From an uncultured Ignavibacteria bacterium (GTDB lineage Bacteria; Bacteroidota; Ignavibacteria; Kapaibacteriales; UBA2268): a DNA stretch of 55,985 nucleotides. This document shows positions 1 to 8,571 of this stretch, piece by piece (position 1 is the first letter of the stretch; every line of letters starts with the position of its first letter). The stretch lies in contig CAIOZA010000058.1 of assembly GCA_903862655.1 (NCBI GenBank), forward strand, positions 1 through 55,985. Reading direction: 5' to 3'. Both the position numbers and the translations under genes were made by a program. The notes beneath the pieces were generated by a model. The model did not search any database. It was not told the origin of the DNA and saw only the letters and a list, made by a program, of their open reading frames with translations.

Positions 1-498
1 CAATTCTTGAAGAAAGGCAAGTGGTTCAGTGAAATGTTCAAGTGAATGCCACATCACAGCGACATCATACTTCTGATCTAGTTTGTCAGTTCCATCGCAT
101 ACATCCAAACCTGTATTTTTAGCATAAGCCACAGCATTTTCTGACAGCTCTACTCCCTTACAAGTATAACCGAAACGGCGCGCCTGATCCATAAAAAATC
201 CTTTATCGCAGCCAATATCTAGTAACGATGCCGGCGGCTGATGGTGTTCCATTATTGTCGCTATTAGTTCCAGCTGTTCTGTTGAGCGGAATAACCTCCG
301 GAATTCAATATCTGCAATGTTGGCAGTTGTAATCTCATAACTCTTCTTGTAGTAATCGGCGATGTTGTTCGGTTCTGAAAATGTCTCAGTGTAATGTATA
401 TCACAATCGACGCAATGGATTAATCTAGTTTCACCAACTGAAACATTCTCCAGGCTTGATGAACCACATATTCTACACTTATTTCCGCTTTCACTCAT
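1..498 (-). CDS. Class I SAM-dependent methyltransferase, 3' part cut off by the window edge
   Basis: The reading frame starts at the ATG at 498 and runs off the left edge, giving 166 visible residues. Residues 8-32 form a likely zinc ribbon with two cysteine pairs (C8/C11 and C29/C32). A Rossmann-type SAM-binding motif follows (LLDIGCDKG, about residues 92-100), then WHSLEHF at about 150-156, which is typical of the Methyltransf_23/ubiE-like group. Such zinc-ribbon methyltransferases often modify sugars or polyketide-like substrates, but the substrate cannot be told here. It begins 16 nt downstream of the dehydratase stop on the same strand, so the two may be co-transcribed. Confidence 0.82.
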   Translation of the reverse strand, partial: MSESGNKCRICGSSSLENVSVGETRLIHCVDCDIHYTETFSEPNNIADYYKKSYEITTANIADIEFRRLFRSTEQLELIATIMEHHQPPASLLDIGCDKGFFMDQARRFGYTCKGVELSENAVAYAKNTGLDVCDGTDKLDQKYDVAVMWHSLEHFTEPLAFLQEL

Positions 499-514
499 AA
501 TCTTATATAGCATT

Positions 515-1459
515 TTACCATGGAAGTTTAGCCAGATCAACATTTCCACCGGACAGAATCAGTCCGATGCGTTTGCCTTTCAGATCAATCTTCTCTGACA
601 GAACTATTGCCAAAGTTACGGCTGAAGACGGCTCAACTATGATTTTCATTCTTTCCCAGATCAGACGCATAGCATTGATTGTCGTTGCGTCGTCTACGGT
701 TATGATTTTGTATATATTCTTGCTGATAATTGCAAAAGTCATTTCACCCAACGAAGTCAGCAGTCCATCACAAATAGTCCTTGGATTGTCCGATGGAACA
801 ATCTCTCCCTTTAGTATTGATCTGTAAGCATCATCAGCTCCTTCGGGTTCTCCTGCGATCACCTTTGTATGTTGCGATAAAGCACCAACAGACAAAAGCG
901 TTCCGCTCAAAAGTCCGCCGCCACCAACAGGAGTTATTACATAATCCAGATCTTTAACTTCATCCATCAATTCCAGTGCTGATGTAGCCTGACCGGCTAT
1001 CACTTTGAAATTGTTATAGGGATGAATAAATATAGATCCTGTCTTCGCCACAACATCAGCCAGAGTAGATTCACGTGCTGCAAGAGTAGGCTCACAATAG
1101 AGGATATTAGCACCATAACCGGCAACAGCATCCTTCTTTACCTGTGGTGAATTAGACGGCATAACGATGTAAGCAGGAACTTCCTTCATTCTTGCCGCCA
1201 GAGCCAGTGCCTGAGCATGATTACCCGACGAATGTGTACAGACTCCTTTCGATAGCTCTTCAGCCGTCAGAGACAGAACTGCATTCGTTGCACCACGGAA
1301 CTTGAACGCACCGACCTTCTGCATATTCTCGCATTTGAAAAATAGCTCAGCACCCGCAATCTCGTTGATAGCCCTGCTTGTCAGCACAGGTGTTCTGTGT
1401 ATATATTCTTTAATTCTCTCTGATGCCTCGAGGACATCGCTAAATTGAGGAAGATTCAT
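515..1459 (-). CDS. Threonine/serine dehydratase (PLP-dependent, fold type II, no ACT domain)
   Basis: The 314-residue protein has the architecture of short catabolic threonine dehydratases and serine racemases. The PLP lysine is K53 in AFKFRGA, the phosphate/substrate loop is SSGNHAQ (about 77-83), the glycine loop GGGG is at 179-182 and a late SGGN lies near the C-terminus. The expected reaction is deamination of L-threonine or L-serine to the 2-oxo acid and ammonia. The length excludes the long biosynthetic IlvA form with a regulatory ACT domain. I chose the ATG at 1459 because GGGAG lies about 7 nt upstream; the in-frame GTG at 1471 is less convincing. TdcB-like deaminase and serine racemase cannot be separated from sequence alone. 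Confidence 0.9.
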   Translation of the reverse strand: MNLPQFSDVLEASERIKEYIHRTPVLTSRAINEIAGAELFFKCENMQKVGAFKFRGATNAVLSLTAEELSKGVCTHSSGNHAQALALAARMKEVPAYIVMPSNSPQVKKDAVAGYGANILYCEPTLAARESTLADVVAKTGSIFIHPYNNFKVIAGQATSALELMDEVKDLDYVITPVGGGGLLSGTLLSVGALSQHTKVIAGEPEGADDAYRSILKGEIVPSDNPRTICDGLLTSLGEMTFAIISKNIYKIITVDDATTINAMRLIWERMKIIVEPSSAVTLAIVLSEKIDLKGKRIGLILSGGNVDLAKLPW

Positions 1460-1562
1460 AAACGCTCCCACTCATAATTGTATTGTCTGAACTGTGATTC
1501 GCATGATTTGTATGATGAAAAGAATCATTAAATTAATCACATTTCAGAAAGTACTTTGATTT

Positions 1563-2429
1563 TTATATCTTTACAAATTTACTCAATTTATCCCCTATCC
1601 TCACAAAATACACTCCCGGAGCTAAGACAGAAACATCGACTCGTAGGAATTCAAGATTTTGAACCCCTACAGACAATACAGTTTGACCATATAGATCATA
1701 TATTTTTATTTCGCTTTGTAGGGGCGAACAGCCGTTCGCCCCTACGGATATTTCTATGAAATCGTAAGCTGGATTGGGTGAAATATGAAATTCATTAAGT
1801 GAATTATTCCGATTGCTATTATCCGGAATATCAGTAACAATTTTTGAATCTACAAGAAACCATTTGCCGCCCAAACCGTTGGATCTTGTTATCCGTCCTA
1901 CATTTGCAGCAAACTCTTCGAATATATCAGTATCTGTACCATATTTTGATTCAGAATAAATAGCCAGACAGTTTTTGTATTCAACTCCCTGAATTGTTGT
2001 CCTATAATTCTTACTCCGCATCTCAAAAGTCCGGTTATCATAATTCTTGCTATCGGGATTGTAAATCCAGGTCACTCCCGAATCTACATCAAACTTATAC
2101 ATTATCTGGTCGATACCTTTTTCGTAAGAGAAGATATTATCAGCTTCTCTGCGGTAGAACTCATTATATGTGGTATAAGGGTATGGTCCCGGCGGATTTT
2201 CGGTAATTTTGAAATTTGAGTATTCTTTCTCTGCGATAATTTGTGTACCGATTATTTCAACCCACATCGTATCGAATTGGTCCAGTGAATAATATTTAAG
2301 ATGTAAATAAGTCCAGGTAGTTCCTTTTGTTAATGGATAGTAATCATTGGACAAAACAAGGTTAGTATTACGATTTTCAGAAAGAGCAAAACAGCTCATG
2401 AAAAGCAAAAAGAGAATTATTGTTTTCAT
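1563..2429 (-). CDS. Secreted protein of unknown function with T9SS type A sorting domain
   Basis: An N-terminal signal peptide (MKTIILFLLFMSCFALS) begins at the ATG at 2429, preceded by GGTGAT. An upstream in-frame ATG at 2531 would add 34 residues before the signal peptide and is unlikely. The middle part (about residues 25-215) has no motif I recognise. The last 75 or so residues are a Por/T9SS C-terminal domain, with SPNPAYDFIEIS, IKIYDLYGQ and APGVYFVRIGDKLSKFVKI. The protein should therefore cross the outer membrane by type IX secretion. Two palindromic DNA segments lie in frame inside this domain (listed separately). Confidence 0.82.
   Translation of the reverse strand: MKTIILFLLFMSCFALSENRNTNLVLSNDYYPLTKGTTWTYLHLKYYSLDQFDTMWVEIIGTQIIAEKEYSNFKITENPPGPYPYTTYNEFYRREADNIFSYEKGIDQIMYKFDVDSGVTWIYNPDSKNYDNRTFEMRSKNYRTTIQGVEYKNCLAIYSESKYGTDTDIFEEFAANVGRITRSNGLGGKWFLVDSKIVTDIPDNSNRNNSLNEFHISPNPAYDFIEISVGANGCSPLQSEIKIYDLYGQTVLSVGVQNLEFLRVDVSVLAPGVYFVRIGDKLSKFVKI
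1643..1670. repeat. Palindrome in the coding sequence of a T9SS sorting domain (loop 2)
   Basis: A 12-bp arm at 1643-1654 (GTAGGAATTCAA) faces a 12-bp arm at 1659-1670 across a 4-nt loop. Two positions differ and would form G-U pairs in RNA. It is read in frame between the LYGQ and RVDVS parts of the sorting domain. Confidence 0.7.
1718..1745. repeat. Perfect 12-bp inverted repeat in the coding sequence of a T9SS sorting domain (loop 1)
   Basis: GTAGGGGCGAAC at 1718-1729 is matched perfectly by its complement at 1734-1745 with a 4-nt loop. It is translated in frame between FIEIS and IKIYD of the sorting domain. The motif resembles intergenic palindromic repeats common in bacterial genomes. 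Confidence 0.8.
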
Positions 2430-2612
2430 TTTATCACCAGTAATATTTGAAAAATTGTTATTGATAATTGATACTAAACACAATTTAAGACAAAAAGTTA
2501 CAGAAGTTGAGAAAATATTTTTTACTAGCATCTAAGATGCTAAATTTGAAAAACCGCGGGTGAAACCAGTGGGGGATAGATCATCACCTTACGATATCCC
2601 AGCCCCGTAGTA

Positions 2613-2796
2613 GGGCTGATTCGTTCTCTTTAAAATATTATGGAATCAATAGCCAAGAGCTTTAGCTCGTGGAAAAATTTCAAAATATTTTCATTGACTT
2701 TAGTCGAATTTACTCTTTTTGTGGGGATAAATCCCCAAATAAAACCATCTTTTTCTTTCCACCACGAGCTAAAGCTCGTGGCTATTCATTGATTTA
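2613..2796. repeat. MITE-like composite palindromic repeat, copy 1 (in the 2430-2991 gap)
   Basis: This about 185-bp element is similar to one near 35231-35430. It contains GAGCTTTAGCTCGTGG near its left end and CCACGAGCTAAAGCTCGTGG near its right end, which pair across the element. Inside are two smaller palindromes, GACTTTAGTC and GGGGATAAATCCCC. The outer part starts with GGCTGATTCGTTCTCTTTA. No open frame of note is present. The rest of the gap holds only a single arm of another repeat family at about 2824-2852 (ending GGAATGACA) and the upstream region of the tricorn-like gene. Confidence 0.75.
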
Positions 2797-2991
2797 CAAA
2801 GTGCCTACGGCACAGAAAGACAAGAGATTCTTGCATGCGCAGGAATGACACGTTCCTTTCATCCGTTTGATCTGCGATTCAGACATTGAACGCACCATCA
2901 ACAAAATTATCATCCAAATTGCAACAAATTAAAGATCAAAGCGTAAACCTATTATTAAATTGTTAAGAAATTTTAATTTTCCGGAGTAATT

Positions 2992-5900
2992 ATGCAAAGA
3001 TTGGTTTCTTTATGTATCATTTTGCTTTTAGCAGGAATCGATATCATGTTTGGTGCAGAGGCACGGATTCTGCGATTTCCCAACTCTTCGGCTACGGATA
3101 TAACTTTCACCCATGCAGGTGATGTGTATGTAGTTCCCATTACAGGTGGTTTAGCCCGTAAAGTTACTACTGATGTTGGCGAAGAAATGTTCCCACGCTT
3201 TTCACCCGATGGAAAAACAATTGCCTTTTCAGCCGAATATGACGGCAACAGGGAAATATATACAATGCCATATCTCGGCGGCACAGCCAAGAGATTGACT
3301 TACAGCATGGATCACGCAGGCTTGCCGGCTAGAATGGGTCCCGATAAGATCATCATGCAGTGGACTGCCGATGGCAAGAAGCTTCTTTACAATACTCGTG
3401 CAGTCAGTTGGCATGCTTGGGTTCGCCAATTATTCACACTCTCTGTCGATGGTGGATTGCCCGAACAAATACCCGTTCCCAGATCAGGTTTTGCTACATT
3501 TTCTCCCGATGGATCGAAAATTGCATACAACAGAATTTTTCGTGAATTCCGTACATGGAAACGCTACAGAGGAGGTCAGGCAGATGATGTCTGGATTTAT
3601 GACCTCAAGACAAAGCAGCTTGAAAACGTAACAAACAACCCTGCTCAGGATATTATTCCTATGTGGCACGGTGATAAGATTTACTTTTTGTCTGACAGAG
3701 ATGCTTTCATGAATCTCTTCAGTTATGATCTCAAAACTAAACAAACAAAGAAGATTACAAATTTTGATAAATATGATGTGAAGTATCCATCGGTTGGTGC
3801 AAATCACATTGCATTCGAAAACGGCGGACAAATCTATCTTATGGATTATGCAACCGAAAGTGTAAAGCTAATCCCCGTAGAAATTGATGAAGATTTTCCG
3901 GATATCCGCGAGAAGTTTGTTAGCGTAAAAAACAGTATCAATGAATATGATATCTCTCCCGATGGAGCTCGTGCTTTGTTCGTTGCCAGAGGTGATGTAT
4001 TCACAGTTCCCGCAGAGAAAGGGAACATTCGCAATCTTACAAAATCTAACGGTGTTCACGATCGTTCTGCCACCTGGTCTCCCGATGGCAAATGGATTGC
4101 CTACCTCAGCGATCAATCAGGCGAAACAGAAGCTTGGCTGATGAAAGGTGATGGAACTGACAAAAAGCAATTAACAAAGAATGCCACTACTTATAGATTC
4201 TCAATTAAGTGGTCACCCGACAGCAAGAAGTTACTCTGCTCCGATAAAGAAATGAAGCTTTATTTTATTGATATCGAATCAGGTAAAAGAACAATCGTTA
4301 CTCAATCCAAAACATGGGAAATCACAGACTACAATTGGTCACCCGACAGTAAATGGATTGTTTATTCCGATGCTGTGGCTAGTCCATTGAGTTCTGTATT
4401 CCTCTATTCTTTAGAATCTGATAAATCAACTCAGGTAACAGACGAATTCTTCGATTGCGGACAGGGAACATTCTCATCGGACGGAAAGTATTTGTTCTAT
4501 GTTTCCGACAGAAGCTTCAATGCATCCATTGGTAATTTCGAATGGAATTTCCAATACGCAAATATGTCTAAGATATACGGCATCACTCTACAAAAGGATC
4601 TGGAATCTCCATTCGCATTCGAGAGTGATGAAGTTGTCATCAAAGATGACAAAGATGATAAGAGTGAAAAAACTGAAAAATCCGATAAAAAGGATAAAAA
4701 AGATAATGAAAAGAAAGAGGCAAAGAAAGATTTAGTAATTGATCTCGATGGAATCAAGGACAGACTGTTTGTTCTTCCCGTTGATGCAGCAAACTATTTC
4801 AATCTGATTTCAGTCGGTAAAAAGCTTTACTATGGAAGATCAGCTCCAGGCAAAAAGGGTACGACTTACGTCTTCGATTTCGAAAAGAAAAAAGAATCAG
4901 AAGCTGCCGACTTCACTTCTTACATAGTCTCTGCAAATGAGAAAAAGGCAATCGTATCATCAAATCATGAATATTATATCATAGATTTGTCCGATAACAT
5001 GAAAACAAGTTCAGGCAAGCTTAATTTAAATGATATGGAAGTACTCTTAGACCGCAAAGTCGAATGGGAGCAGATATTTAGTGAAGTTTGGCGTCAGATG
5101 CGCGACTTTTTCTATGATCCGAACATGCATGGCGTTGACTGGAAAATGATCAAAACCAAATATGCTGAACTACTTCCTTTCATTCACACAAGAGCAGACC
5201 TTACATACGTTCTCGGTGAAATGATAGGCGAACTTAACATCGGTCATGCCTACACAGGTGGCGGAGATTTACCTGAGATTAAAGATGTTGCAATAGGTTA
5301 TCTCGGTTCTGAGTATCAGCTAGATGCAAAGAGCGGATTTTATAAAATTACAAAAATATTCGAAGGCAGAAACTGGGAAGAAAAGACACGTTCACCTCTG
5401 ACTGCACCTGGAATCAACGTTAAGGAAGGAGATTACTTAATCGAAATAGACGGACAAAAGTTAAGTGCCGATAACCAACCGGCTAAACTTCTTGTCAATA
5501 AATCACTTAAGTATGTTACACTCAAAGTCAATTCTTCTCCATCGGAAAAAGATGCAAAAGAATTTACTATCAAAACAATTGCAACAGAAAAAGATATTAG
5601 ATATTTCAACTGGGTCGAAAACAATCGTAGAATAGTTGACAAAGCCACAGATGGTAAGGTTGCTTATATTCACATTCCTGACATGGGTGTCGGAAACGGA
5701 TTGAACGAGTTTGTTAAGTATTTCTATCCACAGGTTCGCAAGCAGGCATTGATTGTCGATGACAGATACAATGGCGGTGGCAATGTTTCTCCTATGATTA
5801 TCGAAAGACTTCGCAGGGTACTGCTTCTTGCGGGTATCGCAAGAAATGCACAAACAGTGTCAACCAAGCCGGACGCTGTTATGACAGGTCCAATGGTGTG

Positions 5901-6264
5901 CCTGATCAATGAATTATCAGCGTCGGACGGAGATTTGTTCCCCTATCAGTTCAAGAAAGCCGGTTTAGGAAAGCTTATAGGCAGAAGAAGCTGGGGTGGA
6001 GTTATAGGAATACGCGGTTCATTGCCATTCCTCGATGGTGGATATCTGAACAAACCTGAATTTGCAAACTTCGGCGCAGACGGTACATGGGTTCTCGAAG
6101 GAACTGGCATGACTCCGGATATCGATGTGGACAACAATCCTGCTAAAGAGTGGGTTGGTGATGACGAACAATTGAATAAAGCAATTGAAGTGGTATTAGA
6201 AGAAATGAAAACAGATCAGAAAACTAAAATACCTACAGTACCTCCATATCCAATTAAAAAATAA
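2992..6264 (+). CDS. Tricorn-like protease (S41 family) with N-terminal beta-propellers
   Basis: This 1090-residue protein has a signal peptide (about 1-22), so it acts in the periplasm or envelope rather than the cytoplasm like archaeal tricorn. Residues 25-500 contain repeated SPDG/SPDS blades typical of TolB/WD40-like propellers. A lysine/aspartate-rich linker lies at about 546-582. Then come the core domain, a PDZ-like stretch (about 790-880) and the S41 protease domain. The nucleophile is expected to be S978 in NELSASDGD, the acid E1036 in LEGTGMTPDI, and the base H752. In tricorn the residue before this histidine is serine; here it is glycine (G751). Its likely role is trimming peptides from protein turnover. 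Confidence 0.92.
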   Translation: MQRLVSLCIILLLAGIDIMFGAEARILRFPNSSATDITFTHAGDVYVVPITGGLARKVTTDVGEEMFPRFSPDGKTIAFSAEYDGNREIYTMPYLGGTAKRLTYSMDHAGLPARMGPDKIIMQWTADGKKLLYNTRAVSWHAWVRQLFTLSVDGGLPEQIPVPRSGFATFSPDGSKIAYNRIFREFRTWKRYRGGQADDVWIYDLKTKQLENVTNNPAQDIIPMWHGDKIYFLSDRDAFMNLFSYDLKTKQTKKITNFDKYDVKYPSVGANHIAFENGGQIYLMDYATESVKLIPVEIDEDFPDIREKFVSVKNSINEYDISPDGARALFVARGDVFTVPAEKGNIRNLTKSNGVHDRSATWSPDGKWIAYLSDQSGETEAWLMKGDGTDKKQLTKNATTYRFSIKWSPDSKKLLCSDKEMKLYFIDIESGKRTIVTQSKTWEITDYNWSPDSKWIVYSDAVASPLSSVFLYSLESDKSTQVTDEFFDCGQGTFSSDGKYLFYVSDRSFNASIGNFEWNFQYANMSKIYGITLQKDLESPFAFESDEVVIKDDKDDKSEKTEKSDKKDKKDNEKKEAKKDLVIDLDGIKDRLFVLPVDAANYFNLISVGKKLYYGRSAPGKKGTTYVFDFEKKKESEAADFTSYIVSANEKKAIVSSNHEYYIIDLSDNMKTSSGKLNLNDMEVLLDRKVEWEQIFSEVWRQMRDFFYDPNMHGVDWKMIKTKYAELLPFIHTRADLTYVLGEMIGELNIGHAYTGGGDLPEIKDVAIGYLGSEYQLDAKSGFYKITKIFEGRNWEEKTRSPLTAPGINVKEGDYLIEIDGQKLSADNQPAKLLVNKSLKYVTLKVNSSPSEKDAKEFTIKTIATEKDIRYFNWVENNRRIVDKATDGKVAYIHIPDMGVGNGLNEFVKYFYPQVRKQALIVDDRYNGGGNVSPMIIERLRRVLLLAGIARNAQTVSTKPDAVMTGPMVCLINELSASDGDLFPYQFKKAGLGKLIGRRSWGGVIGIRGSLPFLDGGYLNKPEFANFGADGTWVLEGTGMTPDIDVDNNPAKEWVGDDEQLNKAIEVVLEEMKTDQKTKIPTVPPYPIKK

Positions 6265-6283
6265 TTGCTGATAATAAATACTC

Positions 6284-6319
6284 AAAAGGCTGTTCCATTT
6301 GAATGGGGCAGCCTTTTTG
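6284..6319. terminator. Intrinsic terminator between the convergent tricorn-like and relA genes
   Basis: AAAGGCTG and CAGCCTTT arms with a T-run form a strong hairpin 20 nt after the tricorn-like stop. The A-run on the other side lets it serve the leftward relA gene too. Confidence 0.8.
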
Positions 6320-6352
6320 AATTAACATTCACCATCATACAGCATTCTATTC

Positions 6353-8395
6353 CTATCTTCTCTGAATAGCCCTGAATTCTGAATGCTTGTTTAGCTTTGT
6401 CATGAATTCTTTAAGATGAAAAACATCCTTCACTTCTATCTCAATCAGCATTTCCTGGAGGTCATTTTTCGATGGCTTTCTCTCCATTGATGTAATCATT
6501 ACTTTTGAGTCCGAACTGCTTTCAATAAGCACCTTGAACATAGATTCATAGTTGTTTCCCATCAAACGCAGCTTTACCAGGTGCTGTGAATCCGACTGTG
6601 TCCACTCTGCCTTCTTCAACCTTGTCTTATCAATACTATCCGATTTAACAATCTGGCAATTAACTGAATGAATCTTGATTTCAGAGTTCTGTGTCACAAA
6701 AGCGATTATTTCCTCACCTTTCAATGGATTGCAGCAGCCTGAAATCTTTGTTTCAATGTTCTTCATCCCATCAACTATAATCGCTGGAATAGAAGCCTTG
6801 CGGCTGGTCATCTTTATAAAACCGACAGGTTTATCCGGTCTTTTGAATGCATTTGGGTAGAGCTTCCTCAGCAGTGACTGAGTCATCTTGAGTGACTTAA
6901 TCCCTATAGCAGAAAAGAAATCATCGGAAGACTTATATCCAACTTTTATAAGATTTTGTTTAAATGAAAGCTCGTCGTCGAACTTATCAAGTTTCTTTGC
7001 ATTTCTCTTTTTGAACTTCGCCCACTGACGTCTTCCTTCCTCAACTATCTGCTCAGTTTTATTTTTCTTAATCCAAAGAGCAATCTTGGTTCTGGCTCTG
7101 GTGGTTTTTACAAAATTCAGCCAATCCAAAGAAGGCGTTCCATTCTTCGATGTTGCGATTTCGACAACGTCGCCGGTGCTGAGCATTGTTTTCATCTTAG
7201 CAAATTTGCCGTTAACTTTTGCTCCGGTTGCTTTGAATCCTACGTCTGTGTGAATCGAAAAGGCAAAATCGATTACAGTAGATCCGGCAGGCAGTGTCTT
7301 GATCTGACCGTTTGGCGTTAGTACATGTATAAAATCCCTTTTAGACTCGGACTTCAGCAAATCCTGCAATGCCAGAGGATTAGCAAAGTATTCGTCATTT
7401 TCAAGAAACTCTTTTAGCCGCGAAATCCAGTAATCACCTGATTTGATTTTTTCTTTATAAGCCCAGTGAGCGGCGGAACCATATTCAGCTTCGCGATGCA
7501 TCTCTTCGGTTCTTATCTGAATTTCAAATTTATCACCGTTATTCATCAGCACTGTGGTTTGAATTGATCTGTAACCGTTTGGCTTTGGAAATGTTACCCA
7601 ATCACGGAAACGATTTTCAATTGGTATCCAATTCCGATGAACTACACCCAATGCGACGTAACAATTCTCCGGGGTGGCTGTGACCACCCTGAGTGCCATA
7701 AGATCATAAATCCTATCAATTGTTTCGTCCTTTACCTGTATCTTTCGGAAAATGCTGTAAAGTCGCTTTACTCTATAATGTACCTGAGCATCAATACCAT
7801 TTTCCTTCAACAAAGTCTGAAGGGTTCGGCTCATATCTTTAAGCTTTTTCTCAAGTAAAGTTCTCCGCTTTTCGATTGCTGAATTTAACTTCTTGAATTC
7901 CTCAGGATAAAGTATCTTAAATGCCAGATCTTCCATAACGTTATAGACCTTACGGATTCCTAGTCTGTGTGCTATTGGAGAATAGAGATACAGACATTCT
8001 TCTGCCAGACTTTCAAGATTTGTTTGATTCGTTTCAACTGCATAATTAATAGCAGTTAGTCTTTCGAAAAGTTTGATAATAATAATATTAAGATCATCAG
8101 TCAGCTCGAAAAACTGTTTTCTCAACGCCAGAATGCTTTTTTCCTCCTTGGGAATAATTACTTTTCCTAAACGCTGAAAAAGCTCTATTCTGGGTATAAT
8201 CTCAGTTCCAAAATTATCAGTAATAATTTTTCTCTTGAAGTCATCCTTCAGGTCGGCTAGAGCAAAAAATGCTGTCGTATAAGTTGCATCATCAATGTTT
8301 AATTCCCCTAAATGATCCACAAGCTTAACAGATAGGCTTTCATCAGAAGGCTTGTAAATCAATGGAGACAATTTCAACAATCTATCTTTTAACAA
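6353..8395 (-). CDS. relA: RelA/SpoT-type (p)ppGpp synthetase with degenerate hydrolase domain
   Basis: The 680-residue protein has the RSH order: N-terminal HD region, synthetase, TGS, helical region, zinc-finger region and ACT. The synthetase (about 205-315) is well kept, with RVKRLYSIFRKI, KPNGYRSIQT, EIQIRTEEMH and AAHWAYK. The RFRD at 262-265 matches the position of the RXKD motif of bifunctional enzymes. TGS is at about 354-415; CC in SGCCNP marks the zinc-finger domain. The HD domain is short and lacks the catalytic HD pair (FFALADL replaces the usual LLHDVVED) and the later aspartate (FERL for ADRL), so hydrolysis of (p)ppGpp is probably lost. The start is a TTG at 8395 with AAGGA 7 nt upstream and a stop codon just before it. 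Confidence 0.9.
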   Translation of the reverse strand: MLKDRLLKLSPLIYKPSDESLSVKLVDHLGELNIDDATYTTAFFALADLKDDFKRKIITDNFGTEIIPRIELFQRLGKVIIPKEEKSILALRKQFFELTDDLNIIIIKLFERLTAINYAVETNQTNLESLAEECLYLYSPIAHRLGIRKVYNVMEDLAFKILYPEEFKKLNSAIEKRRTLLEKKLKDMSRTLQTLLKENGIDAQVHYRVKRLYSIFRKIQVKDETIDRIYDLMALRVVTATPENCYVALGVVHRNWIPIENRFRDWVTFPKPNGYRSIQTTVLMNNGDKFEIQIRTEEMHREAEYGSAAHWAYKEKIKSGDYWISRLKEFLENDEYFANPLALQDLLKSESKRDFIHVLTPNGQIKTLPAGSTVIDFAFSIHTDVGFKATGAKVNGKFAKMKTMLSTGDVVEIATSKNGTPSLDWLNFVKTTRARTKIALWIKKNKTEQIVEEGRRQWAKFKKRNAKKLDKFDDELSFKQNLIKVGYKSSDDFFSAIGIKSLKMTQSLLRKLYPNAFKRPDKPVGFIKMTSRKASIPAIIVDGMKNIETKISGCCNPLKGEEIIAFVTQNSEIKIHSVNCQIVKSDSIDKTRLKKAEWTQSDSQHLVKLRLMGNNYESMFKVLIESSSDSKVMITSMERKPSKNDLQEMLIEIEVKDVFHLKEFMTKLNKHSEFRAIQRR

Positions 8396-8571
8396 ATTAT
8401 TTCCTTAATATTCAAATTTTAATCGTAAGTAACTACCATTACGAAAAGCATCCTAAACTATTTGGAATGGAGAGAGAATTTTGTAGGAATTTAATAGTAA
8501 TAAGCTAATTGAACAAAGAGTGGGGTGATCATTTTATCAATAAAATCTTCTCACCAAATTTATTTTCAACT

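Noticed and set aside
567-827. Open frame on the plus strand inside the dehydratase gene
   Set aside because: It is an antisense shadow of a clearly conserved PLP enzyme.
4497-4757. Serine/phenylalanine-rich minus-strand frame in the tricorn-like gene
   Set aside because: It is the antisense reading of the lysine/aspartate-rich linker and has no independent support.
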